IMG/VR virus record: IMGVR_UViG_3300025127_000134
Coordinates: 1 to 32,042 of that record
Direction: 5' to 3' (one strand)
Source: a virus
Length of the DNA: 32,042 bases
Made by a program: the position numbers and the translations under genes. Positions 10,201-15,112 of this stretch are shown piece after piece. Positions within the stretch are counted from its first letter, which is position 1; each line of letters begins with the position of its first letter. The notes under the pieces are model-generated. The model searched no databases. It was not told where the DNA came from and saw nothing but the letters and a program-made list of their open reading frames with translations.

Positions 10201-10942
10201 TAAAAAAAGATTATCTGAACTAGGATTAACAGAAAAAAATTTAAATATTGATACAGGTAATTTAAATGACTCAGAAGTTTTAAAATGGGCAGAGGGTAAT
10301 TTAGAAGGAACTGCACCAGATATTGTTAGAGCTGCTTTATCTAGAGGAGTAGATGATGTTATCATGGCTCCTAATGTAGTTAATAGACCACTATGGATGT
10401 CTAATCCTCACTTTGCTTTATTTGCACAGTTAAAAGGTTTTATGTTTGCTTTTGGTAGTAAAGTAGGTGGTAGATTTTATAGAGAAGTTATACAACCTTT
10501 ATTTAAAGGTAGAATACCTGTTGAAGAAAGTATTAGATATGGAGTATCTGTTGGTTTAATTGTTGCTGCTAGTTTAGCTATTAAAGAATTAAAAGATGAA
10601 ATACGTTATGGAGATGAACCAAGTCCATTTAAAGATGCAGAGTTTGGAGATAAATTAGTACAAGCTTTAATATCTACTAATATAGCAGGTAGTGGTACTA
10701 TGTTATATGATGCGTTTAATGCACAACGATATGGTTTATCACCCTTAGAATCATTATTAGGACCAGGACCACAGCATGCAGCAAGACTTGTTAGTGCTAT
10801 AGGTTCAGCATCTAGTGGTAATCCAAGACCTTTATCAACACATGTAGCAAGGTCAATTCCTTTTGTAGCTGCTGTCTTTCCAACAAAGACTTCAGAGATA
10901 AGTGATAGTATAGAAGATTTTATGTTAAAATATTATAGTTAG
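7268..10942 (+). CDS. Large internal virion / DNA-ejection protein
   Basis: The largest gene in the window (1224 residues) starts directly after the previous stop (TAAATG). A long hydrophobic Gly/Ala-rich segment at about 136-188 could cross a membrane. It is followed by coiled-coil-like charged helices (about 350-790) and a C-terminal region with the motifs LPLAALTALSEPIIVL, FAQLKGFMFAFGSKVGGRFY and YGVSVGLIVAASLAIKELKD. Size, membrane-active segments and position fit the role of T7 gp16, which forms the ejection channel. I see no N-terminal transglycosylase Glu motif of T7 gp16. Marine podoviruses carry proteins with this kind of C-terminus; the name is by position and composition. Confidence 0.6.
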   Translation: MSQLLEQFYGINVTPESDVTSILPDIDKEELQQEYKKQYEKEANSWTNRFAIGIDNTQASLFKGLDLIADVTNSEGLKQYAQDGILKNQQEAAAKPQPTRTASLTEASKEIGEEIADDDFFGAAYRSLQLIKDMSAEALPSMLPTLGAVGATAIASPIVGAVPIVGGAAAIATRLVAPLVPGFLMGGGETYEEAKKLGAKDKDAQVFGVAGGVGIGLLEKIGAAHALKNLINTAGRDYTVKKLGEQVGKKTVKQAEDLMDEILKDESLFIKKSLALDAGKNAVKAGAVEGVTEGAQEALQLGAASLAADKGINAYDNAEAVNRIIDAAALGVVGGKVAGTGAGVVSNLQHKDVVNRAKDRLEKLNEIEELRKQEGNMSDEELLNTIDVKDEKFKPSFIDNLFRQSLTPLAPLAKKSSAGYEIVTALKNYYDNVSKDVGTYANPMDEALSQVRRSIKAPLVQGSISSKKNRALYDMLMYGTESKDAKVRGAAEKIREQILGNPLQPQIKLDKQSLFSSITKQKDTLDKLEKAKASGKLDIAQSQQIENTFNTLKNNHINTVNDNLKKGMSEEKATKEANQQLRQDKQFKDLQDKVLVEYEGTGLFGKLNESDIDLEFRKNYFPRVYKIGLRDVVLGQFGMGKLKKARKILMEQEVTVQNPSNPKQSIKRKRTREEADEILDNIRANDGMYVPDTEITDLEANLDAPDNTKETKEITSNLEKQRVIDENTFKKLDQAGLVETDVKKVLDKYILQAVQRDNVRKIKKVLDPNIQKLREIDGLDKIELDKIKEIYQAIQNRFKPIQDERLKKASRFYLTYQYMLTLPLAALTALSEPIIVLTRVNPKHALPALGKATINTFRQAVRSVLPKFKKSEQERAFMDILQGYDGTLAERLGDIAGIDVTRRITDRFFKFTLLTQITQFSRDISFQAVESQMKDDIKLLAKAKLLNKNDLQKLLKEEGKLFGPKITKAGLMEQLANAKKRLSELGLTEKNLNIDTGNLNDSEVLKWAEGNLEGTAPDIVRAALSRGVDDVIMAPNVVNRPLWMSNPHFALFAQLKGFMFAFGSKVGGRFYREVIQPLFKGRIPVEESIRYGVSVGLIVAASLAIKELKDEIRYGDEPSPFKDAEFGDKLVQALISTNIAGSGTMLYDAFNAQRYGLSPLESLLGPGPQHAARLVSAIGSASSGNPRPLSTHVARSIPFVAAVFPTKTSEISDSIEDFMLKYYS

Positions 10943-10951
10943 GAGTAAGTA

Positions 10952-11203
10952 ATGGCAGATATGACAATGATATGGAACGCAATATTAACAATGGCAATAG
11001 GTGGCTTTCTATGGTGGATACGTTCTACATCTGCTGCTATTAGTAAAGTAAAAGATGATGTTTCAAAAGCAAAAGAAAACATAGCTTTAACGTATGCCAC
11101 TAAAGAAGATGTCAAAGATGACATGACCCAATTAATGCAGAGATTCGATAGACTCGAAAGTAAAATAGATGATATGATAAGGAGACAAGCAAATGGTAAC
11201 TAG
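10952..11203 (+). CDS. Small one-TM coiled-coil protein (holin-like or hemolysin-XhlA-like)
   Basis: An 83-residue protein with one N-terminal membrane segment (about 7-23: WNAILTMAIGGFLWWIR), then a charged coiled coil (DDVSKAKENI; DRLESKIDDMIRR). The layout recalls XhlA-type lysis accessory proteins, but with the helix at the N-terminus instead of the C-terminus. GGAG is 6 bases before the ATG. The last 11 bases overlap the next gene. It lies two genes before the endolysin, so a lysis or membrane-tethering role is possible. No homology can be claimed. Confidence 0.6.
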   Translation: MADMTMIWNAILTMAIGGFLWWIRSTSAAISKVKDDVSKAKENIALTYATKEDVKDDMTQLMQRFDRLESKIDDMIRRQANGN

Positions 11204-12512
11204 AACCCCAAAACAAACACAAGCAGCATTAGCTAAAGCAGCTAGACTATCAGGTCTATCAAGAAATGTTATAGCTGCTCAAGATAGAAATATGAAAACT
11301 TTTTTAGATGAAGTTGAAGGTAAAGAGAAAGCTGCAGTCACTAGAGAAGATATGACTAAGGTAGGTCTTAATCCTAAACTAACAGCAGATTTAACAAAGT
11401 ATTTAAATATGCAAAATAAAAAAGGTAGAAAACCTATTGAAGATGATTTTAGAAAAACTATTAAGGCTCAAGATAAACCTGATGTACCTTTAGTTTCTCC
11501 TAGTGCTAAGAAAAATAAACCTAAAACATCAACTAGAGGTGGTAAAGTTATTTATAGAGGTGGTAGACCTGGAGGTAGAGAGGGTGCACCTAAAAAAACA
11601 TTTGATAAACTTTTACCAGATGCAATGGCAAAACAAAAACAAGATAAAAAATCTAAAAGTATTTTAGGAAAAGTAAAAGAAAGAGTAACTCAAAAGACTG
11701 ATGCTAAACCTTTAAGAGACCCTAAAGAATTATTAAATTTAGTAGGAGGAGCAACAGCTTTAACAAGAGCAGCTCCATCTATTATAGCTTATTTAGCTAG
11801 AAATAAAGGTAAAAAGGTATCTCAAAAGGTTGTTGATTATGTTAGAAAATTAAAAGATAAAAGAAAAGATACTAGCATTAGAACTCAATCAGGTAGTGGT
11901 AAAACTATACGATTAGGTGGTGCAAATTTAAGACAAGTGCAAGGTCCTCCAACTCCAGGAAAAACAACAGGTGCTGCAACTAGAAAAGCTACTCGAAAAA
12001 AAACAAAGGTAAATGAACAAATAGATGTAAATAAAAAAATAAAAGACCAAATTAGTAGAAGAGTAGAAGCTGCTACAAAAAGAAGAGATAAAGCTATTAT
12101 AAAAAATAAGGTAGAAAAGAAACCTGTAGTTAAACAACCTGTTAAAACAACAACTACAACCACTAGAACAGCTAGAGAATCTGCAACAGATAAAGCAGCA
12201 GAAAGAAAGAGACTTGAAGCTTTATTGCAAAATCCTTTAACAGGTAAAAAAAGAAAAGATGAAATTAGAGATGAATTAAAAAATCTTAAAAAAGGTGGGC
12301 TAATTAAAAGAAGTGTAGGTGGTGGACTAAGAGATATACCTGCAGGTAATAAAGGTTTACCTAACTTACCAACTGCTGTTAGAAACAAGATGGGTTTTAA
12401 AAAGAAGGGTGGTATAGTAAGAAGAAGTAAAGGTGGTTTCTTAGGAGCAGGTAAAGCTCTACGTGGACAGGGAGCTGTTATGAGAAAAAAAGGAGGAAAG
12501 ATTGCACTCTAG
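11193..12512 (+). CDS. Highly basic virion-associated protein
   Basis: A 439-residue protein dominated by Lys and Arg, with few aromatic residues. It has low-complexity basic segments (AATRKATRKKTKVNEQ; a run of seven Thr at about 319-325) and a C-terminal tail of repeated KKGG units: KKGGLIKRSVGGG at 366-378, KKGGIVRRSKGGF at 404-416 and RKKGGKIAL at the end. Such charge fits DNA binding or neutralisation inside the capsid, or a disordered scaffold. GGAG sits 8 bases before the ATG. The gene encloses the ribosome-binding site and first codons of the endolysin. The KKGG units resemble a motif in the 541-residue virion protein. Function is unknown. Confidence 0.55.
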   Translation: MVTRTPKQTQAALAKAARLSGLSRNVIAAQDRNMKTFLDEVEGKEKAAVTREDMTKVGLNPKLTADLTKYLNMQNKKGRKPIEDDFRKTIKAQDKPDVPLVSPSAKKNKPKTSTRGGKVIYRGGRPGGREGAPKKTFDKLLPDAMAKQKQDKKSKSILGKVKERVTQKTDAKPLRDPKELLNLVGGATALTRAAPSIIAYLARNKGKKVSQKVVDYVRKLKDKRKDTSIRTQSGSGKTIRLGGANLRQVQGPPTPGKTTGAATRKATRKKTKVNEQIDVNKKIKDQISRRVEAATKRRDKAIIKNKVEKKPVVKQPVKTTTTTTRTARESATDKAAERKRLEALLQNPLTGKKRKDEIRDELKNLKKGGLIKRSVGGGLRDIPAGNKGLPNLPTAVRNKMGFKKKGGIVRRSKGGFLGAGKALRGQGAVMRKKGGKIAL

Positions 12513-12891
12513 ATGGAAATACTTTTCTGAAGATGAGTTAAGATGTCAGGGTACAGGACAGATTAACATGAATGAAACCTTTATGGAAAGACTTATAGAA
12601 CTTAGAGAAAAACTAGATAAACCTATGGTAATTAGTTCTGGTTATAGAAGTGAAGCTCATAATATAGCTATAGGTGGTAGTAAAAATTCTGCTCATCTAA
12701 AAGGTTGTGCTGTAGATGTTGTATGTTCTGGACATCTAGCATATGAAATAGTTAAGTTAGCCATGGAATTAGAATTTAGTGGTATAGGTGTAAAACAAAA
12801 TGGTGTGCATGCAAAAAGATTTATACATATAGATACTATGCCTAGACATTCAATAACAAGCCCTAGACCTTGGATATGGTCTTACAAATAG
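12502..12891 (+). CDS. Endolysin, M15-family peptidase (D-Ala-D-Ala carboxypeptidase type)
   Basis: The 129-residue product is a single peptidase domain of the M15_3 type, which cuts peptidoglycan stem peptides. Visible signatures are VISSGYRSEAHN (about 43-54), the zinc-binding SAHLKGCAVDV (His and Asp) and the second His in FIHIDTM near the C-terminus. FSEDELRC near the start is also typical. The start codon is TTG, chosen because AGGAGG lies 5 bases upstream and the protein then begins right at the family N-terminus. No signal peptide or membrane segment is seen, so export probably depends on a holin. It overlaps the basic protein by 11 bases. Confidence 0.85.
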   Translation: MHSRWKYFSEDELRCQGTGQINMNETFMERLIELREKLDKPMVISSGYRSEAHNIAIGGSKNSAHLKGCAVDVVCSGHLAYEIVKLAMELEFSGIGVKQNGVHAKRFIHIDTMPRHSITSPRPWIWSYK

Positions 12892-12901
12892 AGGATAATA
12901 A

Positions 12902-13351
12902 ATGGACCCAGTTACTGCTATTGGTGTGGCTACAACTGCATTCAATGCTATTAAAAAAGGATTTCAGGTAGGTCGTGATGTAGAAAGTATGTCTAAAGAC
13001 CTAGGCAGATGGATGGGTGCTATACAAGATGTTAAAGATGGACATAGTAAAAAAAAGAATAGAGTATTTGGTTCTGTAGAGGAAGAAGCACTAGAAACTT
13101 TTGCTATAAAAAAGAAAGCTATAGCAATGGAAAATGATTTACGTAACTTTGTTAATTTATCTTATGGTCCTAATGCTTGGAATGAAGTTATAAGAATACA
13201 AGCAGATATACGAAAACAAAAAAAAGAAGCTATAGAAGAAGCAAAAAGAAAACAAGCACAGATGATAGAGAATATTATTCTTGGTGTTCTTGTTGTGTTT
13301 TTTCTTGGTGCTGTTGGTGCGATTCTTTATCTAATTCTATCTGTAAGTTAA
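12902..13351 (+). CDS. Tail-anchored small virion-operon protein
   Basis: A 149-residue protein, last in the rightward operon. The N-terminus (DPVTAIGVATTAFNAIKKGF) is mildly hydrophobic, the centre is a charged helix (IRKQKKEAIEEAKRKQAQ) and the C-terminus is one membrane helix (NIILGVLVVFFLGAVGAILY). A charged coiled coil ending in a C-terminal anchor would suit a tail, core or lysis-accessory protein. I recall this type from marine phages but not a function. GAGG precedes the ATG. Its final 77 bases overlap the small terminase on the other strand. Confidence 0.6.
   Translation: MDPVTAIGVATTAFNAIKKGFQVGRDVESMSKDLGRWMGAIQDVKDGHSKKKNRVFGSVEEEALETFAIKKKAIAMENDLRNFVNLSYGPNAWNEVIRIQADIRKQKKEAIEEAKRKQAQMIENIILGVLVVFFLGAVGAILYLILSVS
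13275..13351. other. Tail-to-tail coding overlap of 77 bp
   Basis: The last 25 codons plus stop of the plus-strand anchored protein and the last 25 codons of the minus-strand small terminase share this DNA. On the plus strand it encodes the hydrophobic helix; on the minus strand it encodes a Glu/Gln/His-rich tail (DKESHQQHQEKTQQEHQE). I see no GC-rich hairpin with a T-run in or near it, so transcripts from the two operons may run into each other. Confidence 0.8.
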
Positions 13352-13754
13352 AGTCACATCTGTCTACAAGCTCCATAACTTTTTTCTTACCTAATATTTG
13401 TAAGTTCTCAATAATATTAGTTTCCAAACCTTCAGGTGACATATCAATATCTTTTTCATTCTTGTTACCTCGCACCCTAGATAATAACTCCAAAGCTTTA
13501 ATAGCACTATTAGTATGACCATTTGCTTTTGCATACTCATATTGATTCTCTATTTCTGTTATAACATCTACATTAGTTTCAAGGTTCTGTTCTAACTCCA
13601 GAATTCTTTCTCTAACTTCTTCATTTTGTGATAATCTATAACCTTGATTGTACGCAGATTCTTTAGCATACCCTGCAGCTTTTGCAGCTTCTGTTGCATT
13701 TCTATGGAGGATGTAGTTCTGTGCAAATTTTTCTTGTTTTTCATTGAGTGCCAT
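13275..13754 (-). CDS. terS: Small terminase subunit
   Basis: The 159-residue protein opens with LNEKQEKFAQNYILHRNATE, then AAKAAGYAKESAYNQGYRLS and NEEVRERILELE. This is the classic Terminase_2/XtmA small-terminase pattern: a helix-turn-helix that recognises phage DNA at packaging, followed by an oligomerisation helix. The C-terminus is a Gln/His/Glu-rich tail formed where the gene overlaps the opposite operon. It starts directly after the stop of a 42-codon gene (TAGATG). It is the promoter-distal gene of the leftward strand and is not next to a large terminase gene, which is unusual. Confidence 0.8.
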   Translation of the reverse strand: MALNEKQEKFAQNYILHRNATEAAKAAGYAKESAYNQGYRLSQNEEVRERILELEQNLETNVDVITEIENQYEYAKANGHTNSAIKALELLSRVRGNKNEKDIDMSPEGLETNIIENLQILGKKKVMELVDRCDFNLQIELDKESHQQHQEKTQQEHQE

Positions 13755-13883
13755 CTAAAATAAACCTATTATCCAATGAAAACCACCACAAACTAAACCA
13801 GTTATTATAGCATAAGCTAATACTTCATAATACATAGAATCTATTTCTCTTAATTTATACCATATATATTCAAATATGTTCAT
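13755..13883 (-). CDS. 42-residue membrane miniprotein
   Basis: This short frame begins MNIFEYIWYKLREI and ends in one hydrophobic helix (YEVLAYAIITGLVCGGFHWI). Its ATG overlaps the previous stop as TAATG and its TAG abuts the small terminase ATG, so it exactly fills the space between two genes. That packing is the main evidence that it is real. No strong ribosome-binding site is seen, consistent with coupling. Being next to a holin, it could be a lysis accessory protein, but that is a guess. Confidence 0.55.
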   Translation of the reverse strand: MNIFEYIWYKLREIDSMYYEVLAYAIITGLVCGGFHWIIGLF

Positions 13884-14089
13884 TAAAATACTCTTAAATT
13901 AGGGTTATCTAAATTTACATTTACAGGTTTACATATAGCAGTATATCTTCTACCTGTAACAGGTTCTGGAGGTTGTCCCATAATTCTACTAGCAAAATAT
14001 TTACATCTATTAATATCATAGAATAATATTCTTTCTTGTTCTGGTACGTTTCCTAAATAAACCATTAACATAAAAACTATTGTTGTCAT
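13883..14089 (-). CDS. Small protein with hydrophobic N-terminus
   Basis: A 68-residue protein with a short hydrophobic start (TTIVFMLMVYLG), then a soluble part with FYDINRCKYFASRIMG and a second Cys (ICKP). It may be membrane-anchored or exported, with a possible disulphide. ATGA couples it to the holin gene upstream and TAATG to the next miniprotein. It has no lipobox, so it is not an obvious Rz1-type spanin, though its place after the holin makes a lysis role worth testing. Function unknown. Confidence 0.55.
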   Translation of the reverse strand: MTTIVFMLMVYLGNVPEQERILFYDINRCKYFASRIMGQPPEPVTGRRYTAICKPVNVNLDNPNLRVF

Positions 14090-14493
14090 TTTAAATTATC
14101 CCTCGCTACATTTTTTGATTTTTCAAAGCTACGCATAGCTCCTAATCCTAAAAGTGACATCACTAATGTAATTAATCCCTCTACTTCTAGCTGTGGAGGT
14201 ATTACATCAGGCATCCATATACCTGTAGCCCAAGTTAAAATTGGTCCCACAAAGAACTGCCATAGGAGCCCTAAGCAACAGACCCACATTATTGCAGGGC
14301 GAGCTCCAGAAACAAATAAACTAGGATGTTTAGCTTGTTCTTTGTTTACTTCTATCTGTCCTTTAGCTAGTTCTTGTGCATGTTTCTCTGCCATTGTAGC
14401 TAGGTCATGTGCAAGTTTATTTTTCTGGTCTTTATCTTCTATAAATTTACCTATGAGTTTAGTCGCAGGTGCTATCAGTGCTGTTAGTGCCAT
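14086..14493 (-). CDS. Holin, 3-TM gene-transfer-agent type
   Basis: The 135-residue protein has the layout of the 'holin of 3TMs' family (Pfam PF11351, known from gene transfer agents and alphaproteobacterial phages). It has an N-terminal segment (LTALIAPATKLIGKFI), a charged helix (KLAHDLATMAEKHAQELAKG), then ARPAIMWVCCLGLLWQFFVG and a last hydrophobic helix (VEGLITLVMSLLGLGAMRSF). Family role: it forms pores in the inner membrane that let the endolysin out. GGAG is 8 bases before the ATG. It starts 35 bases inside the methyltransferase gene and ends in an ATGA overlap. Confidence 0.8.
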   Translation of the reverse strand: MALTALIAPATKLIGKFIEDKDQKNKLAHDLATMAEKHAQELAKGQIEVNKEQAKHPSLFVSGARPAIMWVCCLGLLWQFFVGPILTWATGIWMPDVIPPQLEVEGLITLVMSLLGLGAMRSFEKSKNVARDNLK

Positions 14494-15112
14494 CTTTATC
14501 TCTCCTTTTTTTTAAACATATTGCAAAGTTGCCATCTTTACCAGAAAAATATAAGTAAACTTTTAGTGTTTTTTGTTTACCCCAAATTTTACTAAATTTA
14601 TCTAGCCACCATTCTTTTTCTTGTACAGTTACATGTACGTTCTTACCTTTAAATTTACCTTCTTGAAATGTTTTTAATGCTTCTATAGTACATATACTAA
14701 AAAATACTGCTTTATTAGCATAGTTAAATATCTTTTGTATTACCCAATCTAAGTCTTGTTCAGGTATATGTTCCATAACATCTGTACATAAAACAATATC
14801 ATGTTTACCTGTAGGTACTTTATCAAATTGTGGATATGCAGGGTCATATAAAGTATGTGAATCTATACCCCATAAATTTTGTACTGTATCTGCTAGACCT
14901 AATTCTCTATGTCTTTCATCATAAGCACAACCTTTACCACATCCATAATCTAATAATGTTTTACAGTTATTACTTTTTATTATCTTATGTAAAGTAGGAA
15001 CTAAAGGTCTTAAACTTATACCTTTAAATGCTCCCTCATGCTTATGTAATTCTTTATATGAAGTAATTAAATCTTTATAATCCTGTGATGGATTAGCTTT
15101 ATCTATTATCAT
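14459..15112 (-). CDS. Class I SAM-dependent methyltransferase
   Basis: A 217-residue Rossmann-type methyltransferase. Motif I is LLDYGCGKG (about 53-61), the acidic end of strand 2 is WGIDSH (81-86) and motif IV-like IVLCTDVMEHI lies at 106-116. That DVMEH form is typical of Methyltransf_11/23-type enzymes acting on small molecules, sugars or lipids. It lacks the NPPY/DPPY signature of adenine-N6 DNA methylases and the PC motif of cytosine methylases, so DNA modification is unlikely. ATGA links it to the 780-residue sugar-transferase/methyltransferase protein, suggesting one modification pathway. Substrate unknown. Confidence 0.75.
   Translation of the reverse strand: MIIDKANPSQDYKDLITSYKELHKHEGAFKGISLRPLVPTLHKIIKSNNCKTLLDYGCGKGCAYDERHRELGLADTVQNLWGIDSHTLYDPAYPQFDKVPTGKHDIVLCTDVMEHIPEQDLDWVIQKIFNYANKAVFFSICTIEALKTFQEGKFKGKNVHVTVQEKEWWLDKFSKIWGKQKTLKVYLYFSGKDGNFAICLKKRRDKDGTNSTDSTCD

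Noticed and set aside
11885-12388. 167-codon open frame on the minus strand within the basic protein gene
   Set aside because: Its product is a hydrophobic Phe/Leu/Ser-rich antisense image of Lys/Arg-rich codons, has no ribosome-binding site and sits wholly inside a better supported gene.
14459-15112. DNA methyltransferase protecting phage DNA
   Set aside because: The motif IV region reads C-T-D-V-M-E-H, unlike the NPPY/DPPY or PC motifs of DNA methylases, and the neighbours are sugar transferases.
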